Shown here one piece after another: positions 1 to 10,207 of a stretch of 64,000 nucleotides of DNA; within the stretch, counting starts at the first letter, position 1; every line of letters starts with the position of its first letter. Below the pieces are notes generated by a model that had not been told where the DNA came from, did no database searches, and saw nothing but the letters and a program-made list of their open reading frames with translations. A program made the position numbers and the translations under genes. This DNA is from Panorpa germanica (taxonomy: Eukaryota; Arthropoda; Insecta; Mecoptera; Panorpidae), in the NCBI GenBank assembly GCA_963678705.1, contig OY783209.1, forward strand, positions 19,453,311 to 19,517,310. Direction: 5' to 3'.

Positions 1-392
1 CAAAGGATATGAGTAAATTTAACACTTGTACCTTAAGAAACGTAAAACTATACTTAAATTCTGATGTGTACCCCTATGATAATCTTAATCTTGATTATGA
101 CAATAATAAGTATGCAATAGCATATGAAATGTATGCTAATTTCCAAAAATCATACTATGATAAAGAGCCGAATCCCATTTTAAATTTAAAGAAGTTTAAA
201 GAAAATGCACCTTTAATAGTAATAGATTGTTCAAAACAGAAAGAATTTCTAAAACCTGCTCCAGTTGATATAAGGCTTGAATTAGAAACATCTGAAAATA
301 TTGCAGACTACGTTCATGCTTATTGTTTAATATTACATGACAGGATTGTTGAGTATAAACCATTATCTGGAATTGTTAATAAAATTACATAA
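1..392 (+). CDS. Polinton/Maverick-like major capsid protein, C-terminal part
   Basis: The frame is open from the window edge (the first ATG at 9 is probably internal) and ends at TAA 390-392. The ~130 residues resemble the C-terminus of the metazoan 'F54H12.2-like' family, which is established as the double-jelly-roll major capsid protein of Polintons/Mavericks. I recognised it from the overall pattern: an ID-C-S-(K/R)-Q segment near residue 72, a V-D-(I/V)-R-L-E strand near residue 86, and a C-L-I-(L/I)-H-D-R element followed by an E-Y-x-P-L-S ending. That protein would build the virion shell. No break is visible here, but most of the gene lies outside the window, so whether it is intact is unknown. 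No polymerase, integrase, ATPase or protease gene of such an element is visible nearby, so this is probably an edge or remnant. Family assignment is from memory of the pattern, not a search. Confidence 0.6.
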   Translation, partial: KDMSKFNTCTLRNVKLYLNSDVYPYDNLNLDYDNNKYAIAYEMYANFQKSYYDKEPNPILNLKKFKENAPLIVIDCSKQKEFLKPAPVDIRLELETSENIADYVHAYCLILHDRIVEYKPLSGIVNKIT

Positions 393-455
393 CCATTATA
401 AATAATGATTAATATCTTTAAAGTCATTAAAGAGTAACCATCTCATAACCAAATA

Positions 456-830
456 ATGGATTATAAATTTTTAAATGATCATGAACAAGTTTCGAAAACG
501 ATTTCAAAAGTTGGAGCTGTTCTAAAAAAATACAAAGAAAGTGAGTGTTTACTAGAAAATCTTACGGACGATGAGTTGCATTTACTACCAATAGAGTTGT
601 TTTTGCATTATATAAAGTTTTCCACCGATATTGAACAAAACTGGAACCGGCTTCCAATACATTTAAAGGAAGATCACTATATGCAGGAGCGTCGGTTATG
701 CTACAAACATTATAACAAAGGAAGAATACAAAGAGATGGACCTCCATGTCAAATAAGAAACTGTTGTGATTGTAATTTTAATTTATATTATGATTCTAAT
801 GGAAATAGTTATACCTTAATAAATAAATAA
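456..830 (+). CDS. hypothetical small protein next to the capsid remnant
   Basis: An ATG-initiated 124-residue ORF starts 63 bases after the capsid-like ORF on the same strand. I do not recognise it. It has an N-terminal helical, Lys/Glu-rich region and a cysteine-rich C-terminus (several Cys around residues 98-108, including adjacent C-C-x-C) that could bind metal. Same strand, tight spacing and similar base composition suggest it belongs to the same virus-like element. No signal peptide or membrane segment is evident. It could be a chance ORF, but 124 codons without a stop in DNA this AT-rich is above expectation. Confidence 0.4.
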   Translation: MDYKFLNDHEQVSKTISKVGAVLKKYKESECLLENLTDDELHLLPIELFLHYIKFSTDIEQNWNRLPIHLKEDHYMQERRLCYKHYNKGRIQRDGPPCQIRNCCDCNFNLYYDSNGNSYTLINK

Positions 831-856
831 AAAAAATAAAAATACATTTTAAATTT

Positions 857-1780
857 TTATATATTATAAATGATGGAATTACAATATTTTGATATTTCAT
901 CCAATATATAAGACATATTTGATAATATTATCATTCTTAATAATATATCATCATAATTTATTTCTTGACATTCATGAAATAAAAATTCAGTTAAAACCTC
1001 TTTGGAAACACCAATATTTTTATTTCTTAAATATATTACGATATTATTTAAAAATAGATTATATGTATTTAATAAGTTAATCTGCGTGCAAGAAAAATGA
1101 GTAATACTAAAGTTAATATAATAATTTAAAGACATGATATGTAATAAATCATAAATATTTAAAAACACGGATATATAAGTTTTACAATTTGATGTAATTG
1201 AAATACTATTTGGATTAAATATATTTATTTTATAATTTGATCCTATTAGAACATTGGATGATATAAACAATTGTCCATTAAACATATTAATCAATTGCTG
1301 TATGTGCTCTATAAGTTCAAAATATTCACCTAAACTGAATTTTAACCCAAAATTGTATTTATTGTAAATATAAATTTCTGGTTCAAACTGATTAGTACAA
1401 TTTAATCCTATTTTGATTGAATACATATCTTCCTTTAATAATATAGGTACTTCATTAAATAAAAATGGAACTGCTGTTAATTTAGTAGAAGTCAAATTTG
1501 TGTTAATAGGTTCAAAATTTTTAAAATCCTCCTCATTGTTTAAAGAAGTTAACATTTCTGATATATTCTGTATCTCAATATCTGCATTTAATGATTCAGT
1601 TAATAATTTTTTGATAAGTTATATATATATTCTTGAGCGTTATTGTATAATTTAATTTTAAAAAAGTCTATGCATAAAATTTTTATTTCTTGTTCCAACA
1701 GTTCCAAGTTTATTTTTGATGATATATGGCTAAAATTATTATTTAAATCAATATGGTTATTTATATTATAAAACACTCAT
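857..1780 (-). pseudogene. unrecognised protein, frameshifted in its N-terminal part
   Basis: The longest piece is a 232-residue ATG-started ORF at 1555-857. Reading upstream on the minus strand, plausible coding sequence continues in another frame (about 1618-1770, rich in Leu/Glu/Lys/Asn). The frame change falls at or near a TATATATATA run at ~1,618-1,630. A possible ATG at 1,778-1,780 overlaps the 3' end of the next minus-strand ORF but needs a further one-base shift. I therefore read 857-1780 as one gene of roughly 300 codons with small indels. Composition is Asn/Ile/Leu-rich, with alternating hydrophobic stretches compatible with a beta-rich protein. No motif is recognised. Convergent orientation to the + strand capsid-like genes is compatible with a Polinton-like layout. 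Confidence 0.4.
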
Positions 1781-2363
1781 AAAAATTAATATTGTGATTT
1801 TTATAATTTATACTTTGAGTATCCTTTAACACATTAAACAAATTATTTTGAACTTGATATAAAGATTTATCCACTAATTTAGAACACAAATTATAATTTT
1901 TTAATGTCACTGTTATACAATGAGATATATTAAGCAAGTTGTCCCAAGATTCTTTCTGTAAATAAACAGAAGATGATTTAAGTTTTTGTTCATTCAAATA
2001 TTGCTGTTGACATTGTATATTTTCTTCAAGAACCATAGTTGGCTTTTCATAGAAAGTTTGAAAATGTATTGTGTAATTTGATAAGGTTATGTGAGGCTGA
2101 TCTAAATATTCACTTCCTTCAAAATAATTGGAAATGTTGTTTTTATTATTTAACAGGGTATTCCAATCCTGCTCTGATATAATAACGCCATTTCCATTAA
2201 CCTTTTCTATTTTCAAAATGGCTTCACATAAATTATTTACTTTAATTCCAACTAATGCTTGTTTTGATTTACTGTTATTTAAATAATATAATGATTTTAA
2301 TAAATATATAGAATCATCATATATTATTTTAGAATCGGGTTCATCACTATCAAAACTTAACTT
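1761..2363 (-). CDS. unrecognised protein with two similar D/S-W-x-x-L-L segments
   Basis: The open frame runs from ~2,363 to TAA at 1,761. It has no clear ATG: the nearest, at about 2,380, is out of frame. Two segments share a pattern: an I-S-x-x-x-W-x-x-L-L stretch and an L-x-x-x-S-W-x-x-L-L stretch, each preceded by a beta-like strand. This faintly recalls PC4-type single-strand-DNA-binding folds, but that is a guess. Its 3' end meets the possible start of the 857-1780 gene, so the two may be co-transcribed. An acidic S-x-D-S-D-E stretch is near the N-terminal end. Likely part of the same virus-like remnant. Confidence 0.35.
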   Translation of the reverse strand, partial: KLSFDSDEPDSKIIYDDSIYLLKSLYYLNNSKSKQALVGIKVNNLCEAILKIEKVNGNGVIISEQDWNTLLNNKNNISNYFEGSEYLDQPHITLSNYTIHFQTFYEKPTMVLEENIQCQQQYLNEQKLKSSSVYLQKESWDNLLNISHCITVTLKNYNLCSKLVDKSLYQVQNNLFNVLKDTQSINYKNHNINFYECFII

Positions 2364-3397
2364 TTAATTTTTATTAAACATTGGATATGGTTTGTAACGA
2401 TAAGCCATTATTATAAAATGTTTAGTTAAACTTGTTAAAATATTTATTTGTAACTGAAGAAAATATAAAATATCTACAGTTTATATACTCAAATCCCCTC
2501 CCTATACTATATTTATTAAAATTAAAACTTATTTCAAAACCCAACCTTAAATGCATTACTTTTCAGTTCAATAATTGTTCTCATATGCTTAATAATCTTA
2601 CAACCGTTATCCATTTTAAATTATATATTTCAGTTTCAAAATCAAAATATAAATAACAATTGCTTTTAAAAGTTCATTTATTTATAGAATTTTACATAAA
2701 AAAAAAAAATACATTAATCACTATGTTATACTTTTACAATTTCGTCATCAGAGTCTAACACTTGTACAGTTTCATCGTCCGAGTCTAATATTTCAATAAC
2801 TTCACGTATAAGGTCGCTGCCCTCTATCTATTACATTGTAAGAAACATAAATGTTACACTGTAAGAATAATTTTTGCTAAGCTAATTGTATATTATTAAA
2901 TATATCGATACCTATGACGTTATTGGTACATGTAAAACCAAAATCTTATTTTATTATGACGTCACATGGTATAATGTATAATATCGCTATTTCACTCTTT
3001 CACAATACTGCTTTCTCACACATTCTCTGGACACGAACATAAACGATTGGTTTCCGGAAATTGATGAAGAATGCAATAATTACGCCAATACCAACACACA
3101 CATAATAATTAATATCGCTATCTCACTCTTTGCCATTACTGCTTTCTCACTCATATCCTAGGGTATTGTAGGGAGTATACCTACAGATAAATGCTGTAAT
3201 GAGGTCATCATCTTCTAAACCAATCACAACACAGCTTATCCACTAACCCTCACTCCTCACCCCACCCTTACCCCCTTTTACATTCTTCCAAGTCTAGCCA
3301 CGCCCCCTCTTCATATTGTGACCTATATGCATCCCCACCCCAATAATTTCCAACTCAATTTCAAATTTAAGCCAGAACCCGCTTTCTTACCCTACTA
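2364..3397. other. mostly non-coding stretch between virus-like remnant and kinase array
   Basis: Apart from the small minus-strand candidate at 2,726-2,826, I see no gene. Two ~50-bp stretches at about 2,980-3,030 and 3,110-3,160 are similar to each other (each contains TAATATCGCTAT, CACTCTTT and ACTGCTTTCTCAC). A C/A-rich tract lies at about 3,240-3,350. At ~3,398 the sequence switches abruptly into the interior of a kinase copy, so this is the left breakpoint of the array. Confidence 0.5.
2726..2826 (-). CDS. possible terminal exon encoding two tandem acidic L-D-S-D-D-E motifs
   Basis: On the minus strand an open frame ending at TAA (2,726-2,728) encodes I-E-I-L-D-S-D-D-E then V-Q-V-L-D-S-D-D-E. 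These are two tandem copies of a ~30-bp unit. Short hydrophobic runs followed by acidic residues look like SUMO-interacting motifs. No upstream exon was located and the upstream boundary is arbitrary. It could be the last exon of a gene or a chance repeat. Confidence 0.2.
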
Positions 3398-4370
3398 AGG
3401 TGGTATTAATAATGGACGGTTGTATGCAATTAAAAAAATTAAAAGAAAACAATTACAATCTGCAAAAGCAGAACGTGAAGCATTAGAAGCAATAAGAAAT
3501 ACACCATTCCTAATGCAGTTACGTTATTCGTTTCAATCAAGTAATAATCTGTACTTAGTGCTTGACTACTTGCTCGGTGGTAATCTTTTTACTTATCGCC
3601 GTAAATTTAATAAAGAAGAAGTTAAATTTATTGATGGCGAGGTGGTTTTAGCGCTAAGACATTTGCATGGACTTGGAATAGCACATCGCGATATTAAACC
3701 TGAAAATTTGATGATTGACAACGAAGGACATGTTGTCTTGGTTGACTTTAAGAACGCTATACAGTTTTCAAAATTTGATAAAATTAAAAAAAAAAAATTA
3801 TCCTACCTAATTGGTTCAGTGGAGTACATGGCCCCAGAAATAGTACAACTTTAAGAACATGGAACGGCTGTAGATTGGTGGGCTCTTGGCATCCTTACTC
3901 ATGAGTTGTACACAACCTATACACCTTTTAATGCTAATTCAGAAGAAGAAATTAAACAAAATATAATAACAAACAAGCCAAGTATTTACGGTAAATTACC
4001 AATTGTTGTTGCAAAATTTATAAGGCAGTTGCTGAACAAAAATCAGTACTTGAGGTTGGGCTGCCGATTTGCTAATGCAAAATTAGTGATGAGAAATGAA
4101 TTTTTTAAGGGAATGGATTGGGTCGATTTTGAAAAAAAAGGGAGCCCATCTCCTCTAAAACCAAAAATTCAAAATAAAGAAGATACATCATATTTTGAGA
4201 CTGTGTTTACTGATGTTGCACCTAAGCATTCTGTTAGTGAATGTTTTGAATGGTACAATGAAAAGGATTTTGTGCCATTGAATAGCAACGAAGAAGGAAA
4301 AGAAAACATAAAAAACAATTAAGATAAATTCGATAAAGAAGTTTCAAATTTCTTAACAAATAGAAAATAA
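3398..4370 (+). pseudogene. AGC-type Ser/Thr kinase pseudogene, copy 1 (5'-truncated)
   Basis: Homology to the other copies begins abruptly at ~3,398, after about codon 45, so the leader, start and glycine-rich loop are missing. What remains: the A-I-K lysine segment, the alphaC region, H-R-D-I-K-P-E-N, the activation segment, the M-A-P-E motif and the AGC-type C-terminal tail. Two in-frame stops: TAA at 3,852-3,854 (Gln codon 197, also in copies 3 and 5) and TAA at 4,320-4,322 replacing a Trp codon (353). The magnesium-binding D-F-G reads D-F-K (~3,750). It shares several substitutions with copy 3 (N for D after G-G; D for V before G-E-V), so these two are the closest pair. Not functional as it stands. 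Confidence 0.85.
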
Positions 4371-4666
4371 GGAGAATAAATGTAAAAAAAAAAAAAAAAT
4401 TTGATGTAATAGTGTTAAAAGTAATTAATAAATAAACACCTATAATGCATGATTATCAGTAAAATACGTGTATATGCAATAACTGTACGATATATTATTA
4501 AGCAAAAATATTTTTGTACATTTATTTTAAGATAGTTAAATATATTGTAATAAACTTTAAAAAATTTTTAAATATAAAATTTATTTTAACAATTATATGA
4601 GATTTTCATTTTATTTAAAATTAATAAGTTAAAAAAATTAATTTACAATTTAGCATTTTTGTTGCA

Positions 4667-4722
<56 letters not shown>

Positions 4723-5589
4723 GTATATAAGTATATATGTATATATGTATATATGTATATATGTATATATTTATATATATATTTATATATATATATATAT
4801 ATTTATATATATGTATATAAGTATATATGTATATATGTATATATGTATATATGGATATATGTATATATGTATATATTTATATATATATATATATAAATTC
4901 CTGTAAGTTATAAAGTTATACTGCTGTATGTAGCTTTTTTGTATGACGATGTTTTAATATTGACAAAATGTACAATAATGTACATAAATTAAAAAATAAA
5001 CTAGTTAAACCTGAGCACGGTTCAGTTTTACATAAAATAAACAAGACTCTGCATAACCGAAAAGACACTAAAGTACAAAATATCTAGCCAATCGATAAGA
5101 CTGATTTATTTTTAAGAAATAAGAGAATTTTTTATATTGTATGTATTTTTGTACTTATAATTTTAATGTTATGTAATAATAAATTTTTTTACGAGAATAT
5201 ATAGTATGTCCCGTCGGGGTTGTATTTAACCTCTAAATTTGACATTTGAAGATAGTTAGTTAATATTTTATGTTTATACGTAGAGGGCTACACGTTCAAA
5301 GCAAAGTTCATTTACACTATAGCATTCGACAAGAAAGGTTGTTGTTTGCAATTATTTCAACATTTGGTCATCAGAAAACTCAATTAGATTTATTGTAATT
5401 ATATATTAATATTAGAAAAAGTAATTTAAGGTAAAAATATTGTTACTGAATTTCTTAAAAATTATGTATGTGTTTTATATTTTAATATTTAAAAATTAAT
5501 AATAAAATTTTTGTTTCAGAAATTTACTTAAATTATAAGAGCAGAGTTCTTTTGCTACTTTTTAATATACACTTAATAAAAATTTATTA
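4371..5589 (+). repeat. inter-kinase spacer 1: 3' UTR, TA microsatellite, leader of copy 2
   Basis: Order: stop codon, A-rich tract, AATAAATAAA (candidate poly(A) signal, ~4,427), AT-rich 3' flank, TTGTTGCAG followed by a (TA)n/(TATATG)n microsatellite at about 4,669-4,895, then a conserved ~690-bp 5' flank of copy 2. The flank has a TATATAG box at ~5,198 and GTCCCGTCGGGGTTG just after it. An intron-like segment at 5,431-5,519 (AAG/GTAAAA donor, TTTGTTTCAG acceptor) lies 70 bases before the ATG. The same order recurs in every spacer. Confidence 0.75.
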
Positions 5590-6696
5590 ATGTCTCTACT
5601 ACAAAACTTAGTAATGAGACAGGCTGTTCAAGATGACGCTTTACTGGTTGGAAACCAGAATTTTAAACTGTTAAAAACACTTGGAGAAGGAGGTTTTGGT
5701 ACAATTTCACTAGCACGAAAACAAGGTGGTATTAATAATAGACGATTGTATGCAATTAAAAAAATTAAAAGAAAACAATTACAATCTGCAAAAGCAGAAC
5801 GTAAAGCATTAAAAGCAATAAGAAATACACCATTCCTAATGCAGTTACGTTATTCGTTTCAATCAAGTAATAATCTGTACTTAGTGCTTGACTACTTGCT
5901 CGGTGGTGATCTTTTCACTTATCGCCGTAAATTTAATAAAGAAGAAGTTAAATTTATTGTTGGCGAGGTGGTTTTAGCGCTAAGACATTTGCATGGACTT
6001 GGAATAGCACATCGCGATATTAAACCTGAAAATTTGATGATTGACAACGAAGGACATGTTGTCTTGTTTGACTTTGGGAACGCTATACACTTTTCAAAAT
6101 TTAATAAAAGTAAAAAAACATAAGTATCCTACCTAATTGGTTCAGTGGAGTACATGGCCCCAGAAATAGTACAACTTCAAGAACATGGAACGGCTGTAGA
6201 TTGATGGGCTCTTGGCATCCTTACTCATGAGTTGTACACAACCTATACACCTTTTAATGCTAATTCCGAAAAAGAAATTAAACAAAATATAATAACAAAC
6301 AAGCCAAGTATTTACGGTAAATTACCAATTGTTGTTGCAAAATTTATAAGGCAGTTGCTGAACAAAAATCAGTACTTGAGGTTGGGCTGCCGATTTGCTA
6401 ATGCAAAATTAGTGATGAGAAATGAATTTTTTAAGGGAATGGATTGGGTCGATCTTGAAAAAAAAGGGAGCCCATCTCCTCTAAAACCAAAAATTCAAAA
6501 TAAAGAAGATACATCATATTTTGAGACTGTGTTTACTGATGTTGCACCTAAGCATTCTGTTAGTGAATGTTTTGAATGGTACAATGAAAAGGATTTTGTG
6601 CCATTGAATAGCAACGAAGAAGAAAAAGAAAACATGAAAAACAATTGGGATAATTTCGATAAAGAAGTTTCAAATTTCTTAACAAATAGAAAATAA
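5590..6696 (+). pseudogene. AGC-type Ser/Thr kinase pseudogene, copy 2 (full length)
   Basis: Full-length 1,107-nt frame. Glycine-rich loop L-G-E-G-G-F-G (~residues 33-39), Y-A-I-K-K-I, alphaC segment, H-R-D-I-K-P-E-N (~residues 142-149), D-F-G, S-V-E-Y-M-A-P-E, and a C-terminal tail with S-P-L-K-P-K-I and E-D-T-S-Y-F. This fits the AGC group and looks closest to the N-terminal kinase domain of MSK/RSK/S6K-type kinases. That family phosphorylates Ser/Thr; this copy should not. Stops: TAA at 6,121-6,123 (Lys codon 178) and TGA at 6,202-6,204 (Trp codon 205). No indel is seen against its sisters. It shares K-A-L-K-A-I with copy 5. Confidence 0.85.
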
Positions 6697-6997
6697 GGAG
6701 AATAAATGTAAAAAAAAAAAATAATTTGATGTAATAGTGTTAAAAGTAATTAATAAATAAACACCTATAATGCATGATTATCAGTATAATACGTGTATAT
6801 GCAATAACTGTACGATATATTATTAAACAAAAATATTTTTGTACATTTAGTTTAAGATAGTTAAATATATTGTAATAAACTTTAAAAAATTTTTAAATAT
6901 AAAATTTATTTTAACAATTATATGAGATTTTCATTTTATTTTGATTTAAAATTAATAAGTTAAAAAAATTTATTTACAATATAGCATTGTTGTTGCA

Positions 6998-7076
<79 letters not shown>

Positions 7077-7172
7077 AATGTATATAAGTATATATGTATA
7101 TATGTATATATGTATATATGTTTATATGTATATATGTATATATGTATATATGTATATATGTATATATGTATA

Positions 7173-7211
<39 letters not shown>

Positions 7212-7902
7212 TCCTTTAAGTTATTAAGTTATACTGCTGTATGTAGCTTTTTTGTATGACGATGTTTTAATATTGACAAAATGTACAATAATGTACATAA
7301 ATTAAAAAATAAACTAGTTAAACCTGAGCACGGTTCAGTTTTACATTAAATAAACAAGACTCTGCATAACCGAAAAGACACTAAAGTACAAAATATCTAG
7401 CCAATCGATAAGACTGATTTATTTTTAAGGAATAAGAGAATTTTTTATATTGTATGTATTTTTGTACTTATAATTTTAATGTTATGTAATAATAAATTTT
7501 TTTACGAGAATATATAGTATGTCCCGTCGGGGTTGTATTTAACCTCTAAATTTGACATTTGAAGATAGTTAGTTGATATTTTATGTTTATACGTAGAGGG
7601 CTACACGTTCAAAGCAAAGTTCATTTACACTATAGCATTCGACAAGGAAGGTTGTTGTTTGCAATTATTTCAACATTTGGTCATCAGAAAACTCAATTGG
7701 ATTTATTGTAATTATATATTAATATTAGAAGAAGTAATTTAAGGTAAAAATATTGTTACTGAATTTCTTAAAAATTATGTATGTGTTTTATATTTTATTA
7801 TTTAAAAATTAATAATAAAATTTTTGTTTCAGAAATTTACTTAAATTATAAGAGCAGAGTTCTTTTGCTACTTTTTAATATACACATAATAAAAATTTAT
7901 TA
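6697..7902 (+). repeat. inter-kinase spacer 2: 3' UTR, TA microsatellite, leader of copy 3
   Basis: Same order as the other spacers. AATAAATAAA lies at ~6,752. The microsatellite spans about 6,999-7,208, with a long pure (TA)n block followed by TATATG units. TATATAG is at ~7,510. The leader intron candidate is 7,744-7,832 (89 nt; AAG/GTAAAA and TTTCAG). The coding start follows at 7,903. Confidence 0.75.
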
Positions 7903-9009
7903 ATGTCTCTACTACTAAACTTAGTAATGAAACAGGCTGTTCAAGATGACGCTTTACTGGTTGGAAACCAGAATTTTAAACTGTTAAAAACACTTGGAGA
8001 AGGAGGTTTTGGTACAATTTCACTAGCACGAAAACAAGGTGGTATTAATAATGGACGGTTGTATGCAATTAGAAAAATTAAAAGAAAACAATTACAATCT
8101 GCAAAAGCAGAACGTGAAGCATTAGAAGCAATAAGAAATACACCATTCCTAATGCAGTTACGTTATTCGTTTCAATCAAGTAATAATCTGTACTTAGTGC
8201 TTGACTACTTGCTCGGTGGTAATCTTTTCACTTATCGCCGTAAATTTAATAAAGAAGAAGTTAAATTTATTGATGGCGAGGTGGTTTTAGCGCTAAGACA
8301 TTTGCATGGACTTGGAATAGCACATCGCGATATTAAACCTGAAAATTTGATGATTGACAACGAAGGACATGTTGTCTTGGTTGACTTTGGGAACGCTATA
8401 CAGTTTTCAAAATTTGATAAAATTAAAAAAAAAAAATTATCCTACCTAATTGGTTCAGTGGAGTACATGGCCCCAGAAATAGTACAACTTTAAGAACATG
8501 GAACGGCTGTAGATTGGTGGGCTCTTGGCATCCTTACTCATGAGTTGTACACAACCTATACACCTTTTAATGCTAATTCAGAAGAAGAAATTAAACAAAA
8601 TATAATAACAAACAAGCCAAGTATTTACGGTAAATTACCAATTGTTGTTGCAAAATTTATAAGGCAGTTGCTGAACAAAAATCAGTACTTGAGGTTGGGC
8701 TGCCGATTTGCTAATGCAAAATTAGTGATGAGAAATGAATTTTTTAAGGGAATGGATTGGGTCGATTTTGAAAAAAAAGGGAGCCCATCTCCTCTAAAAC
8801 CAAAAATTCAAAATAAAGAAGATACATCATATTTTGAGACTGTGTTTACTGATGTTGCACCTAAGCATTCTGTTAGTGAATGTTTTGAATGGTACAATGA
8901 AAAGGATTTTGTGCCATTGAATAGCAACGAAGAAGGAAAAGAAAACATAAAAAACAATTGGGATAAATTCGATAAAGAAGTTTCAAATTTCTTAACAAAT
9001 AGAAAATAA
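7903..9009 (+). pseudogene. AGC-type Ser/Thr kinase pseudogene, copy 3
   Basis: Full 1,107-nt frame with one nonsense codon: TAA at 8,491-8,493 (Gln 197, CAA to TAA, shared with copies 1 and 5). The nucleotide-binding lysine of the Y-A-I-K motif is arginine here (Y-A-I-R, ~8,069), which in the kinase family normally abolishes phosphotransfer. H-R-D-I-K-P-E-N, D-F-G and M-A-P-E remain. A truncated 196-residue product would end just after the M-A-P-E segment. It is very close to copy 1, so copies 1 and 3 probably derive from one duplication of a larger block or from gene conversion. Confidence 0.85.
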
Positions 9010-9305
9010 GGAGAATAAATGTAAAAAAAAAAAAAAAATTTGATGTAATAGTGTTAAAAGTAATTAATAAATAAACACCTATAATGCATGATTATCAGTA
9101 AAATACGTGTATATGCAATAACTGTACGATATATTATTAAGCAAAAATATTTTTGTACATTTATTTTAAGATAGTTAAATATATTGTAATAAACTTTAAA
9201 AAATTTTTAAATATAAAATTTATTTTAACAATTATATGAGATTTTCATTTTATTTAAAATTAATAAGTTAAAAAAATTAATTTACAATTTAGCATTGTTG
9301 TTGCA

Positions 9306-9349
<44 letters not shown>

Positions 9350-9402
9350 GTATATAAATATATATGTATATATGTATATATGTATATATTTATATATATA
9401 TT

Positions 9403-9433
<31 letters not shown>

Positions 9434-10207
9434 GTATATAAGTATATATGTATATATGTATATATGTATATATGGATATATGTATATATGTATATATTTA
9501 TATATATATATATAAATTTCTGTAAGTTATTAAGTTATACTGCTGTATGTAGCTTTTTTGTATGACGATGTTTTAATATTGACAAAATGTACAATAATGT
9601 ACATAAATAAAAAATAAACTAGTTAAACCTGAGCACGGTTCAGTTTTACATAAAATAAACAAGACTCTGCATAACCGAAAAGACACTAAAGTACAAAATA
9701 TCTAGCCAATCGATAAGACTGATTTATTTTTAAGAAATAAGAGAATTTTTTATATTGTATGTATTTTTGTACTTATAATTTTAATGTTATGTAATAATAA
9801 ATTTTTTTACGAGAATATATAGTATGCCCCGTCAGGGTTGTATTTAACCTCTAAATTTGACATTTAAAGATAGTTAGTTGATATTTTATGTTTATACGTA
9901 GAGGGCTACACGTTCAAAGCAAAGTTCATTTACACTATAGCATTCGACAAGGAAGGTTGTTGTTTGCAATTATTTCAACATTTGGTCATCAGAAAACTCA
10001 ATTGGATTTATTGTAATTATAAATTAATATTAGAAGAAGTATTTTAAGGTAAAAATATTGTTACTGAATTTCTTAAAAATTATGTATGTGTTTTATATTT
10101 TAATATTTAAAAATTAATAATAAAATTTTTGTTTCAGAAATTTACTTAAATTATAAGAGCAGAGTTCTTTTGCTACTTTTTAATATACACATAATAAAAA
10201 TTTATTA
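9010..10207 (+). repeat. inter-kinase spacer 3: 3' UTR, TA microsatellite, leader of copy 4
   Basis: Candidate poly(A) signal AATAAATAAA at ~9,065. Microsatellite at about 9,307-9,515 with interspersed TATATG/TATATT units. Leader TATATAG at ~9,817, and intron candidate 10,049-10,137 (89 nt). The GTCGGGG motif of other leaders is GTCAGGG here. No other gene seen. Confidence 0.75.
9815..10207 (+). promoter_or_regulatory. conserved 5' leader of kinase copy 4 (representative of all units)
   Basis: A TATATAG box is followed by ~230 bases conserved between units (TTTATACGTAGAGGGCTACA, then TTCATTTACACTATAGCATT), the 89-nt intron 10,049-10,137 and a short exon ending AATAAAAATTTATTA before ATG. Conservation of box, splice sites and spacing in four units suggests each unit carried its own promoter and 5' UTR intron. 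The transcription start is not determined. Confidence 0.4.

Noticed and set aside
4721-4906. Long Tyr/Ile/Val/Cys/Met repeat ORFs across each TA/TATATG microsatellite (also near 6,987, 9,380, 11,606, 56,734)
   Set aside because: TATA/TATATG repeats are open in some frames by default; no start context, domain or conservation beyond the microsatellite.
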